Below, piece by piece: positions 18,128 through 32,358 of a stretch of DNA of 64,000 bases. Every line of letters starts with the position of its first letter. The stretch's first letter is position 1. The DNA lies in NCBI RefSeq assembly GCF_003634695.1, contig NZ_RBWV01000010.1, positions 496,001-560,000 on the forward strand, in the 5' to 3' direction. A model generated the notes under the pieces. It was not told the DNA's origin, ran no database searches, and saw only the letters and a program-made list of their open reading frames with translations. A program made the translations under genes and the position numbers. This stretch comes from Motilibacter peucedani. Its GTDB lineage: Bacteria; Actinomycetota; Actinomycetes; Motilibacterales; Motilibacteraceae.

Positions 18128-18699
18128 GTGTCCACCGTGCTCGACGCAGGTGACATCGACCGCGCGCTCTCGCGCATCGCCCACGAGGTCATCGAGCGCA
18201 CCAGAGGCGCCGACGACCTGGTCCTGCTCGGCATCCCCACGCGCGGGGTCGAGCTGGCCCGCCGCCTCGGCGAGCGGATCGCCGCCTTCTCCGGTTCCCC
18301 GGTGCCGGTCGGCAGCCTCGACATCACGATGTACCGCGACGACCTGCGCCTGCGCGCGGCCCGCGCCCTCGAGCACACCGACATCCCCGCGGGCGGCGTC
18401 GGCGGTCGGCTGGTGCTGCTGGTCGACGACGTGCTCTTCTCCGGCCGCACGGTCCGCGCCGCGCTCACCGCGCTCGACGACGTCGGCCGCCCCCGAGCGG
18501 TGCAGCTGGCCGTGCTGGTCGACCGGGGCCACCGCGAGCTGCCGATCCGCGCCGACTACGTCGGCAAGAACCTGCCCACCTCGCTGCGCGAGCGCGTCCT
18601 GGTGCGGGTGGCCGGCACCGACGGCGCCGACGAGGTCGTGATCGCCCCGTCGGGCGGGTCGGAGGAGCCCGGCGAGGCACCGGCGGGGGAGGCCTCGGC

Positions 18700-18703
<4 letters not shown>
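18128..18703 (+). CDS. pyrR: Pyrimidine operon regulator / uracil phosphoribosyltransferase
   Basis: 191 residues. Binds UMP/UTP and the RNA loop directly upstream. PRPP-binding motif [19 protein letters not shown] is intact; [13 protein letters not shown] and YRDDLR are family signatures. The C-terminal 20 residues are an acidic, Gly/Pro-rich extension beyond the usual length. First gene of the pyr operon; its stop overlaps pyrB by four bases. Confidence 0.95.
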
Positions 18704-19640
<937 letters not shown>

Positions 19641-19644
<4 letters not shown>

Positions 19645-20933
19645 CCACCTACGTCCTGACCTCCGCACGCCCCTACGGCGGCGATCCCCGCGACGTCGTG
19701 CTCCGCGACGGCGTGGTCGCCGGGATCACCGCACCGGGCGCGGCCGACACCGCCGGCGCGACCGTCGTGGCCGCCGCCGGGCTGATGCTGCTGCCGGGCC
19801 TGGTCGACCTGCACACCCACCTGCGCGAGCCGGGCCGCGAGGACGCGGAGACGGTCGAGACCGGCACCCGCGCGGCCGCGCTGGGCGGCTTCACCGCGGT
19901 GCACGCGATGGCCAACACCTCGCCGGTCGCCGACACCGCCGGCGTCGTCGAGCAGGTCTGGCGCCTGGGCACCGAGGCCGGGTGGTGCGACGTCGCGCCG
20001 GTCGGCGCGGTCACGGTCGGCCTGCAAGGCGAGCGCCTCGCCGAGCTCGGGGCGATGGCGGAGTCCGCGGCACGCGTACGCGTCTTCTCCGACGACGGGC
20101 ACTGCGTCTCAGACGCGGTCCTCATGCGCCGGGCGCTCGAGTACGTCAAGGCGTTCGACGGCGTGATCGCCCAGCACGCGCAGGAGCCGCGACTCACCGA
20201 GGGCGCGCAGATGAACGAAGGCGCGCTCTCCGGCGTGCTCGGCCTGAAGGGCTGGCCCTCGGTCGCCGAGGAGGCGGTCATCGCCCGCGACATCCTGCTC
20301 AACGCCCACGTCGGCAGCCGGCTGCACGTCTGCCACGTCTCGACCCGCGGCTCGGTCGAGATCCTGCGGCTGGCCAAGGAGCGCGGGCTCGACGTCACCG
20401 CTGAGGTCACTCCCCACCACCTGCTGCTCGACGAGCAGCTGGCCAGCACCTACGACCCGGTCTACAAGGTGAACCCGCCGCTGCGCAGCGCCGAGGACGT
20501 GCAGGCGCTGCGCGAGGGCGTGGCCGACGGCACGATCGACGCGATCGCCACCGACCACGCGCCGCACGCCACCGAGGACAAGGAGGGCGAGTGGGCCTAC
20601 GCCTCGCCCGGCATGCTCGGCCTCGAGACCGCGCTCTCGGTCGCGCAGCTGGCCCTGGTCGACACCGGCCTGCTCGACTGGGCGGGGCTCGCCGACCGGC
20701 TCTCGACCCGCCCGGCGCAGATCGGCCGGCTCGAGGGCCACGGCCGGCCGGTCGCGGTGGGCGAGCCCGCCAACCTGGTGCTCGTCGACCCGGCGGCGCG
20801 GCGCACTGTCGACCCAGCCGCCCTCGCCAGCAAGAGCCGCAACACGCCCTACGCCGGGCGCGAGCTCCCCGGACGCGTCGTCGCGACGTTCCTGCGGGGC
20901 CGGGCCACCGTCCTCGACGGGGTCCTCGCATGA
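19641..20933 (+). CDS. pyrC: Dihydroorotase
   Basis: 430 residues, class I amidohydrolase closing carbamoyl-aspartate to dihydroorotate. Zinc ligands in [10 protein letters not shown], in the HVCHVSTRG region and in [13 protein letters not shown]; substrate motif KVNPPLR. All catalytic residues appear intact, so it should be active and not a pseudo-dihydroorotase. Confidence 0.97.
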
Positions 20934-21472
20934 CCGGGCTCGCCGCGCACTCCGCGCCGCTGACGCGGCTGGGCGACCGGCTGCTGCTCACCGGCGCGAT
21001 CCTCGCCTTCCTCGCGGTCGCCTACCTGCTCATGTGGCGCGGGTGGAAGAAGCGCGGCGGACGCCAGCGCGACGTACCCGCCCTGCCGGCCGTCCCGGAG
21101 GCCGTCTCGCGCGGCACCGTACGCGCGCGGGCCGAGGGGACCTACGTCGTCACGACCACCGCGGGCGACTGGCTCGACCGCATCGTCGTCCACGGCCTCG
21201 GCGTGCGCAGCCTGGCCCACCTCGTCGTCACCGACGCCGGCGTGCTGTTCTCCCGCGTCGGCGCTCCCGACGTGTTCATCCCCACCGCAACCCTGCGCGG
21301 TGCCCGCCTCGAGCGCGGCATGGCCGGCAAGTTCGTCGAAGAAGGAGGCCTCGTCGTGGTGACCTGGCAGCACGGGCAGCGCGATCTCGACACCGGCTTC
21401 CGGCCGCGGGCCGCGGCCGACCGCGAGGCGATCGTCGACGCCGTGCGCGCGCTGGCGGGGGTGGCGAGCTGA
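20930..21472 (+). CDS. Conserved pyr-operon membrane protein (Rv1382-like)
   Basis: 180 residues. One transmembrane helix at about 18-36 with a basic stop-transfer ([12 protein letters not shown]), followed by a cytoplasmic beta-rich domain of PH-like appearance (about residues 60-175, [35 protein letters not shown]). In actinobacteria a membrane protein at this position between pyrC and carA is conserved (Rv1382 in Mycobacterium tuberculosis). Its function is unknown. Overlaps pyrC by four bases and carA by one. Confidence 0.85.
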   Translation: MTGLAAHSAPLTRLGDRLLLTGAILAFLAVAYLLMWRGWKKRGGRQRDVPALPAVPEAVSRGTVRARAEGTYVVTTTAGDWLDRIVVHGLGVRSLAHLVVTDAGVLFSRVGAPDVFIPTATLRGARLERGMAGKFVEEGGLVVVTWQHGQRDLDTGFRPRAAADREAIVDAVRALAGVAS

Positions 21473-22599
21473 TGGCCCGCACCCCTGCGCTGCTGGTGCT
21501 CGAGGACGGCCGCGCCTTCGCCGGCGAGTCGTTCGGCGCCGAGGGCGAGACCTTCGGCGAGGCGGTGTTCTCCACCGGCATGACCGGCTACCAGGAGACC
21601 CTGACCGACCCGTCCTACCACCGCCAGGTCGTCGTCATGACGGCCCCGCACGTCGGCAACACCGGCGTCAACGACGAGGACCCCGAGTCCGACCGCATCT
21701 GGGTGGCGGGCTACGTCGTCCGCGACCCCGCACGCCGCTCGTCGAGCTGGCGGGCGCAGCGCTCGCTGCCCGACGCTCTGCGCGAGCAGGGCGTCGTCGG
21801 CATCAGCGGCATCGACACCCGCGCGCTCACCCGCCACCTGCGCGAGCGCGGCGCCATGCGGGTGGGCATCTCCAGCGTCGAGCGCGACCCGCAGGCGCTG
21901 CTCGAACGGGTGCTCGCGAGCCCGCAGATGGTGGGCGCCGACCTCGCCCACGAGGTCACGACCCGCCAGCCCTACGTCGTGCCGGCGGTGGGGGAGGCGC
22001 GCCTGCGCGTCGCCTGCCTCGACCTCGGGCTCAAGCGGGCCACGCCGCACCAGATGGCCCGCCGCGGCATCGAGACCCACGTGCTGCCTGCCACAACGAC
22101 GATCGAGGACGTCCTCGCGCTCGCGCCCGACGGCCTCTTCGTGAGCAACGGCCCGGGCGACCCCGCGACCACCAACGGCCCGGTCGCGCTCGTGCAGGGC
22201 GCGCTCGAGCGCGAGCTGCCGACCTTCGGCATCTGCTTCGGCAACCAGATCCTGGGCCGCGCGCTCGGGCTCGGCACCTACAAGCTGCGCTACGGCCACC
22301 GCGGCATCAACCAGCCGGTCAAGGACTTCGCGACCGGCCGGGTCGAGGTCACGGCCCACAACCACGGGTTCGCGGTCGACGCCCCGTCCGACGGCTCGCC
22401 GGTCACCACCCCGTACGGCGTGGCGCGCGTGAGCCACGTCGACCTCAACGACGACGTCGTCGAGGGCCTGGCGTGCGACGACGTGCCGGCGTTCAGCGTG
22501 CAGTACCACCCCGAGGCCGCGGGCGGGCCGCACGACGCCGCGTACCTCTTCGACCGCTTCACGGACCTCATGACGAGCCACCAGAAGGGACGCCGCTAG
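21472..22599 (+). CDS. carA: Carbamoyl-phosphate synthase, glutaminase subunit
   Basis: 375 residues. N-terminal small-subunit domain ([16 protein letters not shown]) and C-terminal class I amidotransferase with the nucleophile in [13 protein letters not shown] and the catalytic His and Glu in [16 protein letters not shown]. The conserved amidotransferase Cys is present (ICFG). Provides ammonia to CarB for both arginine and pyrimidine synthesis. Confidence 0.97.
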   Translation: MARTPALLVLEDGRAFAGESFGAEGETFGEAVFSTGMTGYQETLTDPSYHRQVVVMTAPHVGNTGVNDEDPESDRIWVAGYVVRDPARRSSSWRAQRSLPDALREQGVVGISGIDTRALTRHLRERGAMRVGISSVERDPQALLERVLASPQMVGADLAHEVTTRQPYVVPAVGEARLRVACLDLGLKRATPHQMARRGIETHVLPATTTIEDVLALAPDGLFVSNGPGDPATTNGPVALVQGALERELPTFGICFGNQILGRALGLGTYKLRYGHRGINQPVKDFATGRVEVTAHNHGFAVDAPSDGSPVTTPYGVARVSHVDLNDDVVEGLACDDVPAFSVQYHPEAAGGPHDAAYLFDRFTDLMTSHQKGRR

Positions 22600-25896
<3,297 letters not shown>

Positions 25897-25900
25897 GCGA

Positions 25901-26770
25901 GTGGCTCCCAGTGGTCCGATCCAGGTGCGCGGCGAGGTGCTGTCGGTGCGCCGCGTCGGCGCCTACTTCCACGTGACGCTGCTGGCGCAGGGCGTCGCCG
26001 AGCGCGTGCGCCCGGGCCACTTCGTCGCACTGGCAGTCGGCGGCGAGAGCTCCAGCATGCTGCTGCGCCGCTCGTTCTCGATCTACCGGGCGCAGGAGCG
26101 GGGCGTCTACGGCGGCACGGTGGAGATCGTGCTGGCTGCGCACGGTCCGGGCACCTCGTGGCTGGCCGGCTGCCGGCCGCACGACCCGGTCGACGTCGTC
26201 GGGCCGCTCGGCACGCCCTTCGCGCTGCCGAAGGACCCTGCGAGCTGCACGCTGGTCGGCGGCGGCTACGGCAGCGCCCCGCTGTTCTCGCTCGCCGACG
26301 CCCTGCGGGCGCGCGGGTGCCGCGTCGACGTGGTGCTCGGCGCCGGCTCCGAGGACCGGCTCTTCGGCGTGCTCGACGCCAAGCGCATCTCCCAGTCGGT
26401 CACCGTCACGACCGACGACGGCTCGCTGGGCCACCGCGGCCGGGTCACCGACGTGCTGCCCGCCGTCTTCGCCCGCGCCGACACCGACGTCGTCTACGCG
26501 TGCGGCCCGATGGCCATGCTGCGCGCGTTGTCGGAGGTGGCGGCGGCGCACGGTGTCGCCGCGCAGGTCGCGGTCGAGGAGGCCATGGCCTGCGGCATCG
26601 GGGTCTGCATGACCTGCGTGCTGCCGGTCGTCGGCGACGACGGGGTCACCCGCATGGTGCGCTCGTGCACCGAGGGCCCGGTCTTCCGCGGCGAGTCCGT
26701 GCGTTGGGCCGACGTCGGCACCGTCCCGCCCGACTGCCTCGGCGCCCCGCTGCCTGCAGGAGGGCACTGA
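25901..26770 (+). CDS. pyrK: Dihydroorotate dehydrogenase electron transfer subunit
   Basis: 289 residues. FAD-binding ferredoxin-reductase fold ([12 protein letters not shown] for [12 protein letters not shown] for NAD) and a C-terminal [2Fe-2S] site with Cys in [14 protein letters not shown] and a later Cys in RSCTEG. It passes electrons from the class 1B PyrD to NAD. It sits directly before pyrD, whose start it overlaps. GTG start four bases after carB. Confidence 0.92.
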   Translation: MAPSGPIQVRGEVLSVRRVGAYFHVTLLAQGVAERVRPGHFVALAVGGESSSMLLRRSFSIYRAQERGVYGGTVEIVLAAHGPGTSWLAGCRPHDPVDVVGPLGTPFALPKDPASCTLVGGGYGSAPLFSLADALRARGCRVDVVLGAGSEDRLFGVLDAKRISQSVTVTTDDGSLGHRGRVTDVLPAVFARADTDVVYACGPMAMLRALSEVAAAHGVAAQVAVEEAMACGIGVCMTCVLPVVGDDGVTRMVRSCTEGPVFRGESVRWADVGTVPPDCLGAPLPAGGH

Positions 26771-27717
26771 TGGTCGACCTGCGTACCTCTCTCGGCTCAG
26801 CGGTCCTTCCGAACCCGCTGGCGACCGCCTCGGGCTGCGCCGCCAACGGCCGCGAGCTCTCGCGCTTCTTCCCGCTCTCCGAGCTCGGTGCGGTGGTCAC
26901 CAAGAGCGTCATGCTCGCGCCGCGCTCGGGGCGGGCGACGCCGCGGATGGCCGAGACGCCCAGCGGCATGCTCAACTCCATCGGCCTGCAGGGCCCTGGC
27001 GTCGACGCCTTCGTCGAGCACGACCTGCCGTGGCTGCAGGCCCAGGGGGCGCGCACGATCGTCTCCATCGCCGGCGGCTCGATCGACGAGTACGCCGTGG
27101 TGGCCGACCGCGTCAACGGCGCCCCTCCCGGGTCGGTGGCCGCTGTCGAGGTCAACATCTCGTGCCCCAACGTCGAGGACCGCGGGCTGGTGTTCGCCTG
27201 CGACCCGATGGCCGCCGCGGCCGCGGTGCAGGCCGCGCGCCGGGCGCTCGACCCCGCGATCCCGGTGCTGGCCAAGCTCTCGCCCGACGTCACCGACATC
27301 GTCACCATCGCGCGAGCCTGCGTGGGCGCCGGCGCCGACGGCCTGACGATGATCAACACGGTGCTCGGCATGGTCATCGACACCGGCACGCTGCGCCCGG
27401 CGCTGGCCGGGGTGACCGGCGGGCTGTCGGGGCCGGCGATCCGGCCGGTCGCGGTGCGCTGCATCTGGCAGGTGCACGCCGCCCTCCCCGACGTCCCGAT
27501 CCTGGGGGTCGGGGGAGTGCGCACCGGGCTCGACGCGCTCCAGCTCGTGCTGGCCGGCGCGTCGGCCGTCTCGGTCGGCACCGTCGTCTTCAACGACCCG
27601 TCGGCGCCCGTGCGCGTCCTGCGCGAGCTGCACGACGCCCTGGAGGAGCGCGGGTTCGAGCGCTTCGTCGACGCCGTGGGCTACGCCCACCGGTCCTTCG
27701 AGCAGGAGTACGCGTGA
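26770..27717 (+). CDS. pyrD: Dihydroorotate dehydrogenase, class 1B
   Basis: 315 residues. Oxidises dihydroorotate to orotate. The catalytic Cys is in [14 protein letters not shown], the class 1 hallmark (class 2 enzymes have Ser and an N-terminal membrane helix, absent here). FMN site residues include [12 protein letters not shown] and [11 protein letters not shown]. Pairing with pyrK shows the cytosolic NAD-dependent form. Confidence 0.94.
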   Translation: MVDLRTSLGSAVLPNPLATASGCAANGRELSRFFPLSELGAVVTKSVMLAPRSGRATPRMAETPSGMLNSIGLQGPGVDAFVEHDLPWLQAQGARTIVSIAGGSIDEYAVVADRVNGAPPGSVAAVEVNISCPNVEDRGLVFACDPMAAAAAVQAARRALDPAIPVLAKLSPDVTDIVTIARACVGAGADGLTMINTVLGMVIDTGTLRPALAGVTGGLSGPAIRPVAVRCIWQVHAALPDVPILGVGGVRTGLDALQLVLAGASAVSVGTVVFNDPSAPVRVLRELHDALEERGFERFVDAVGYAHRSFEQEYA

Positions 27718-28403
27718 GCGCCCCGATCGCCGTCGCCCTCGACGCTCCCGACCTCGGGACGACCCTGCGCTGGGCCCGCGCCGTCGGGCCGCACGTGCGC
27801 TGCCTGAAGGTCGGGCTCGAGACCTACCTGCGCGACGGCGCCGCCTCGGTGTCTGCGGTCCGGGAGGCTGCGCCCGGGGTCGAGCTGTTCCTCGACCTCA
27901 AGCTCCACGACATCCCCAACACCGTCGCGGGCGCGACCCGCTCGGTGGCCGGGCTCGCGCCGGAATACCTCACCGTGCACGCCGCCGGCGGCGCGGCGAT
28001 GGTGAGGGCGGCCGTCGAGGCTCTGCCCGCCGGGCGGGTCACCGCGGTGACGGTGCTGACCTCGCTCGCGGAGTCCGACCTCGCCCAGGTCGGCCTGGCC
28101 GGTCCTCCGCTCGACGCGGTGCGCCGGCTCGCGGTCCTGGCGGTCGGGGCGGGCGCCGGCGCGCTGGTGTGCTCGCCGCGCGAGGTCGCGGCCGTGCGGG
28201 CAGAGGTCGGGCCCGAGGTCGTCCTGGTCACGCCGGGCGTCCGGCCGGCCGGGTCCGCGGCCGGCGACCAGGCCCGGGTGGCCACCCCGGAGCAGGCGCT
28301 CGCCGACGGCGCCGACCTGCTCGTCGTCGGGCGGCCGGTCACCGGTGCCCCCGACCCGGGGGAGGCGGCGCGGGCGCTCGCCGCCGCGTACCCCGGCCGC
28401 TGA
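27714..28403 (+). CDS. pyrF: Orotidine 5'-phosphate decarboxylase
   Basis: 229 residues. Decarboxylates OMP to UMP. The Asp-Lys-Asp catalytic array is in [34 protein letters not shown] forms the phosphate-binding end. This is the compact group 1 form, not the long mycobacterial group 2 type. GTG start within a four-base overlap with pyrD. Confidence 0.95.
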   Translation: MSAPIAVALDAPDLGTTLRWARAVGPHVRCLKVGLETYLRDGAASVSAVREAAPGVELFLDLKLHDIPNTVAGATRSVAGLAPEYLTVHAAGGAAMVRAAVEALPAGRVTAVTVLTSLAESDLAQVGLAGPPLDAVRRLAVLAVGAGAGALVCSPREVAAVRAEVGPEVVLVTPGVRPAGSAAGDQARVATPEQALADGADLLVVGRPVTGAPDPGEAARALAAAYPGR

Positions 28404-28416
28404 CCCGCGAGCGTCG

Positions 28417-28474
28417 CACGACGTCGTGGTCCCCGGTGCGCGCCCTGGGGCGACGGGGGTCCACGACGTCGTGG
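28417..28474. repeat. Two palindromes that also pair with each other after pyrF
   Basis: CACGACGTCGTG (28417-28428) and CCACGACGTCGTGG (28461-28474) are perfect palindromes 45 bases apart. Each can also pair with the other: 28417-28434 against 28456-28473, about 17 bp with one irregularity. No T-tract follows. This may be the terminator of the pyr operon, a twin operator for a dimeric regulator upstream of mihF, or both. Confidence 0.55.
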
Positions 28475-28485
28475 GGACGCCCGCG

Positions 28486-28515
28486 TTGCCTGCCGCCGGG
28501 GCGACTCGCTAGGTT
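28486..28515 (+). promoter_or_regulatory. mihF promoter
   Basis: -35 TTGCCT (28486-28491), 18-base spacer, -10 TAGGTT (28510-28515). The predicted start near 28522 leaves a leader of about 65 bases before the mihF GTG. It lies just downstream of the palindrome pair. Confidence 0.6.
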
Positions 28516-28586
28516 GCGCGGGTAGGAGTTCGGCCGGTGCCCCGCGCCCCGGTACGTCAAGCAACAGGCGACCCCGAGGTGACCGC

Positions 28587-28910
28587 GTGCCCCTTCCCCC
28601 ACTGACACCCGAGCAGCGTTCGGCGGCTCTGGAGAAGGCCGCAGCGGCCCGCCGGGAGCGCGCGGAGGTCAAGAGCCGGCTCAAGCACTCCGGCGCCCAG
28701 CTCGGCGACGTCATCAAGCAGGGCCAGACCGACGACGTCGTCGGCAAGATGAAGGTGTCCGCGCTGCTCGAGTCGATGCCCGGCGTCGGCAAGGTGCGCG
28801 CCAAGCAGATCATGGAGCGGCTGGGCATCGCCGAGACGCGGCGCGTGCGCGGGCTCGGCGCCAACCAGGCCGCCGCGCTCGAGCGCGAGTTCCCGGCCCG
28901 AGAGGCGTGA
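28587..28910 (+). CDS. mihF: Mycobacterial-type integration host factor
   Basis: 107 residues, nucleoid-associated protein conserved in actinobacteria. The helical N-terminus ([20 protein letters not shown]) and the helix-two-turn-helix-like core [19 protein letters not shown] with [10 protein letters not shown] match the family. It binds DNA non-specifically and supports phage integration in mycobacteria. GTG start; overlaps gmk by four bases, the usual mihF-gmk pair. Confidence 0.94.
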   Translation: MPLPPLTPEQRSAALEKAAAARRERAEVKSRLKHSGAQLGDVIKQGQTDDVVGKMKVSALLESMPGVGKVRAKQIMERLGIAETRRVRGLGANQAAALEREFPAREA

Positions 28911-29470
28911 GCGCGGACCCGGCTCCGGCCTCCCGCCGCCTGGTCGTGCTCTCCGGCCCCTCGGGCGTCGGCAAGACCACGGTCGTCAAGGCCCTGCGCG
29001 AGCAGCACCCCGAGATCTGGGTGTCGGTCTCGGCGACCACGCGCTTCCCCCGCCCGGGCGAGGTCGACGGGGTCCACTACTCCTTCGTGACCGACGCGGA
29101 GTTCGACCGGCTGGTGGCCGACGACGCCCTGCTCGAGTGGGCCGAGTTCGCCGGCAACCGCTACGGCACCCCTCGCGGCCCGGTCGAGCAGCGGCTGGCC
29201 GGCGGCGTGCCGGTCGTCCTCGAGATCGACCTGCAGGGCGCCCGCCAGGTGCGCTCGCGCGTGCCCGAGGCGCTGCTCGTCTTCGTGGCCCCGCCCAGCT
29301 GGGAGGAGCTGGTCAGCCGGCTCTCCGGCCGCGGCACCGAGTCGCCCGAGGTGGTCAAGCGCCGCCTCGACCTCGCCCGCGTGGAGCTGGCCGCGGAGGA
29401 CGAGTTCGACACCACGCTGGTCAACACGAGCGTCGATGAGGTCTGCGACCGGCTGGTAGCCTTGCTGTGA
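28907..29470 (+). CDS. gmk: Guanylate kinase
   Basis: 187 residues. Phosphorylates GMP to GDP. P-loop GPSGVGKTT near residue 18, GMP-binding [17 protein letters not shown], and [12 protein letters not shown] are present. Confidence 0.96.
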   Translation: MSADPAPASRRLVVLSGPSGVGKTTVVKALREQHPEIWVSVSATTRFPRPGEVDGVHYSFVTDAEFDRLVADDALLEWAEFAGNRYGTPRGPVEQRLAGGVPVVLEIDLQGARQVRSRVPEALLVFVAPPSWEELVSRLSGRGTESPEVVKRRLDLARVELAAEDEFDTTLVNTSVDEVCDRLVALL

Positions 29471-29498
29471 CTGCACCGATCTGAGAGCGAGCGTCCGC

Positions 29499-29765
29499 GT
29501 GCCTGGTACTTCCGCGACTCCCGAAGGCATCACCAACCCGCCCATCGACGAGCTGCTCGAGGCCACCGACAGCAAGTACAGCCTGGTCATCTACGGTGCC
29601 AAGCGCGCCCGCCAGATCAACGCCTACTACTCCCAGCTGGGCGAGGGCCTGCTCGAGTACGTCGGTCCCCTGGTCGAGACCCACGTCCACGAGAAGCCGC
29701 TCTCGATCGCGCTGCGCGAGATCAACTCCGGCCTGCTGACGGCCGAGCCGATCGACCAGCCCTAG
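29499..29765 (+). CDS. rpoZ: RNA polymerase omega subunit
   Basis: 88 residues. Small subunit assisting RNA polymerase assembly. [19 protein letters not shown] and [14 protein letters not shown] match actinobacterial omega. GTG start with GAGAGCGAG upstream. TAGCCT at 29457-29462 inside gmk could be a separate -10 box. Confidence 0.95.
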   Translation: MPGTSATPEGITNPPIDELLEATDSKYSLVIYGAKRARQINAYYSQLGEGLLEYVGPLVETHVHEKPLSIALREINSGLLTAEPIDQP

Positions 29766-29800
29766 CGCCCGCGGCCCAGCGACACCAGCTGCCCCCTCCG

Positions 29801-31015
29801 ATGTCCCGGATCGTCCTCGGCGTCGGTGGGGGCATCGCTGCCTACAAGGCCTGCGAGCTCCTGCGCCGGCTGCGCGAGGCCGGCCACGCCGTGCGCGTGG
29901 TGCCCACCGCCGCGGCCCTGCAGTTCGTCGGCGCTCCCACCTGGGAGGCGCTCTCGGGCGAGCCCGTCGCCACCGAGGTGTGGTCCGAGGTGCCCGAGGT
30001 GCTGCACGTGCGCCTGGGGCGCGAGGCCGACCTGGTCGTCGTGGCGCCCGCCACCGCCGACCTGCTCGCCCGGGCCGCCGCCGGCAGGGCCGACGACCTG
30101 CTGACCAGCACCCTGCTGACCGCCCGCTGCCCGGTCGTCATGGCGCCCGCCATGCACACCGAGATGTGGGAGCACCCTGCGACCCGGGCCAACGTCGCCA
30201 CGCTGCGCTCGCGCGGCGTCCTCGTGCTCGACCCCGGCGTCGGGCGGCTCACCGGCGCCGACTCCGGGCCGGGCCGGCTGCCCGAGCCCGAGCAGCTGGC
30301 CGAGGCGTGCCGCGTGGTGCTCGCCCGCGGCGGGCTCGCGCACGACCTCGCCGGCCGCCACGTGGTCGTCTCCGCGGGCGGCACCCGCGAGCCGCTCGAC
30401 CCCGTGCGCTTCCTCGGCAACCGCTCCTCGGGCCGCCAGGGCGTCGCGCTCGCGGCCACCGCGCTCGCTCGCGGCGCCCGGGTCACCCTGGTCGGCGCCT
30501 CGCTCGCGGTGCCCGCCCCCGCCGGTGCCCGGCTCGTCCGGGTGACGACCGCCGAGCAGCTCGGCGAGGCGGTCCTCGAGGCCGCCGCCGACGCGGACGC
30601 GGTCGTCATGGCCGCCGCCGTCGCCGACTTCCGGCCGGTCTCGACCCAGGGGGCCAAGATCAAGAAGTCCGGCACCGGCGCCCCCGAGCTGGTGCTCGAG
30701 CAGACGGTCGACGTCCTGGCCCAGCTCGTGGCGGTGCGGCCGGCCGAGCAGGTGGTCGTCGGGTTCGCGGCCGAGACCGGCGACGAGACCGGCGACGCGC
30801 TCGCCCACGGCCGGGCCAAGCTCGCGCGCAAGGGCTGCGACCTGCTCGTCGTCAACGAGGTCGGGCCGGCCGGCCACCCCAGCGGCTTCGAGGGCGCCGA
30901 CAACGCCGCGGTCGTGCTCGCCGCCGACGGGGCCGAGGTCGTGGTGCCGCTCGGGCCGAAGGAGGCCCTCGCCGACGTCGTGTGGGACCTCGTGGTGGCG
31001 CGGCTGCGCCGCTAG
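29801..31015 (+). CDS. coaBC: Bifunctional phosphopantothenoylcysteine decarboxylase / synthetase
   Basis: 404 residues. N-terminal CoaC flavoprotein (about 1-180; [18 protein letters not shown] for [17 protein letters not shown] for substrate) and C-terminal CoaB ([19 protein letters not shown], active Lys in KIKKS). Makes 4'-phosphopantetheine for coenzyme A. Confidence 0.96.
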   Translation: MSRIVLGVGGGIAAYKACELLRRLREAGHAVRVVPTAAALQFVGAPTWEALSGEPVATEVWSEVPEVLHVRLGREADLVVVAPATADLLARAAAGRADDLLTSTLLTARCPVVMAPAMHTEMWEHPATRANVATLRSRGVLVLDPGVGRLTGADSGPGRLPEPEQLAEACRVVLARGGLAHDLAGRHVVVSAGGTREPLDPVRFLGNRSSGRQGVALAATALARGARVTLVGASLAVPAPAGARLVRVTTAEQLGEAVLEAAADADAVVMAAAVADFRPVSTQGAKIKKSGTGAPELVLEQTVDVLAQLVAVRPAEQVVVGFAAETGDETGDALAHGRAKLARKGCDLLVVNEVGPAGHPSGFEGADNAAVVLAADGAEVVVPLGPKEALADVVWDLVVARLRR

Positions 31016-31023
31016 GCCCCCGC

Positions 31024-31052
31024 TAGACTCGTCGCGGCCGTTCACCGGCCGC
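31024..31052 (+). promoter_or_regulatory. metK promoter -10 box and leader hairpin
   Basis: TAGACT (31024-31029) fits a -10 box. A 7-bp hairpin, GCGGCCG (31034-31040) with CGGCCGC (31046-31052), would be at the 5' end of the leader. The 85-base gap shows none of the conserved elements of a SAM riboswitch. Confidence 0.4.
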
Positions 31053-31100
31053 GCCGACGCGCCCTGCGCCCGGTGTCCTCGTCAGCCGCAAGGAGCGCGT

Positions 31101-32300
31101 GTGTCCCGTCGCCTGTTCACGTCCGAGTCGGTCACCGAGGGGCATCCCGACAAGATCGCCGACCGCATCAGCGACTCGATCCTCGACGCGCTGCTCCGGG
31201 ACGACCCGGGCAGCCGCGTGGCCGTCGAGACGCTGATCACCACGGGCCAGGTCCACGTCGCGGGCGAGGTCACCACGGCCACCTACGCCGACATCCCGGG
31301 CATCGTCCGCGACGCCGTCCTGGACATCGGCTACGACTCCTCGGCCAAGGGCTTCGACGGCCGGTCCTGCGGGGTCTCGGTCTCGATCGGCGCCCAGTCG
31401 CCCGACATCGCCCAGGGCGTCGACACCGCCTACGAGTCGCGGGTCGAGGGCGACGAGGACCCGCTCGACCGCCAGGGCGCGGGCGACCAGGGCCTGATGT
31501 TCGGCTACGCCAACGACGACACCCCCGAGCTGCTCCCGCTGCCGATCGCGCTGGCCCACCGCCTCGCCCAGCAGCTGACGCTGGTGCGCAAGGAGGGCCT
31601 GCTGCCCTACCTGCGCCCGGACGGCAAGACCCAGGTCACCATCGAGTACGACGGCGACCGCGCGGTCCGCCTCGACACCGTCGTCGTCTCCAGCCAGCAC
31701 GCCGGCGACATCGACCTGGTCGGCCTGCTCGCCCCCGACATCGAGAAGCACGTCATCGCGCCGGTGCTCGCCACCGCGCCCGCGAGCCTCGACACCAGCG
31801 GCCACCGCACGCTGGTCAACCCGACCGGCAAGTTCGAGATCGGCGGCCCCATGGGCGACGCCGGGCTCACCGGTCGCAAGATCATCGTCGACACCTACGG
31901 CGGCTTCGCCCGCCACGGCGGCGGCGCGTTCTCGGGCAAGGACCCGTCCAAGGTCGACCGCTCGGCCGCCTACGCGATGCGCTGGGTCGCCAAGAACGTC
32001 GTGGCCGCCGGCCTCGCCACGCGCTGCGAGGTCCAGGTCGCCTACGCGATCGGCAAGGCCGAGCCGGTCGGGCTGTTCGTCGAGACGTTCGGCACCGGCG
32101 TCGTCGCCGACGAGCAGATCCAGGACGCGGTCACCTCCGTCTTCGACCTGCGCCCGGCCGCGATCATCCGCGACCTCGACCTGCTGCGCCCGATCTACGC
32201 GCAGACCTCGGCCTACGGCCACTTCGGCCGCGAGCTGCCGGACTTCACCTGGGAGCGCACCGACCGGGCCGACGCCCTGCGCTCCGCCGCCGGCGCCTGA
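31101..32300 (+). CDS. metK: S-adenosylmethionine synthetase
   Basis: 399 residues. Makes SAM from methionine and ATP. Signatures: [29 protein letters not shown], and [22 protein letters not shown] start with AAGGAG at 31090-31095 region. Confidence 0.97.
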   Translation: MSRRLFTSESVTEGHPDKIADRISDSILDALLRDDPGSRVAVETLITTGQVHVAGEVTTATYADIPGIVRDAVLDIGYDSSAKGFDGRSCGVSVSIGAQSPDIAQGVDTAYESRVEGDEDPLDRQGAGDQGLMFGYANDDTPELLPLPIALAHRLAQQLTLVRKEGLLPYLRPDGKTQVTIEYDGDRAVRLDTVVVSSQHAGDIDLVGLLAPDIEKHVIAPVLATAPASLDTSGHRTLVNPTGKFEIGGPMGDAGLTGRKIIVDTYGGFARHGGGAFSGKDPSKVDRSAAYAMRWVAKNVVAAGLATRCEVQVAYAIGKAEPVGLFVETFGTGVVADEQIQDAVTSVFDLRPAAIIRDLDLLRPIYAQTSAYGHFGRELPDFTWERTDRADALRSAAGA

Positions 32301-32346
32301 CGCCCGGCCTGTGGACGACGGCACGCCCGTCGTCGGTCGCGGCTGG

Positions 32347-32352
32347 TAGACC
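32347..32352 (+). promoter_or_regulatory. -10 box of a leaderless priA transcript
   Basis: TAGACC followed by six bases and the GTG start, leaving almost no leader. Confidence 0.4.
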
Positions 32353-32358
32353 GGGGGC

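Noticed and set aside
31016-31100. Possible SAM riboswitch before metK
   Set aside because: Only a short 7-bp hairpin is present; the gap is too short and lacks the conserved SAM aptamer elements.
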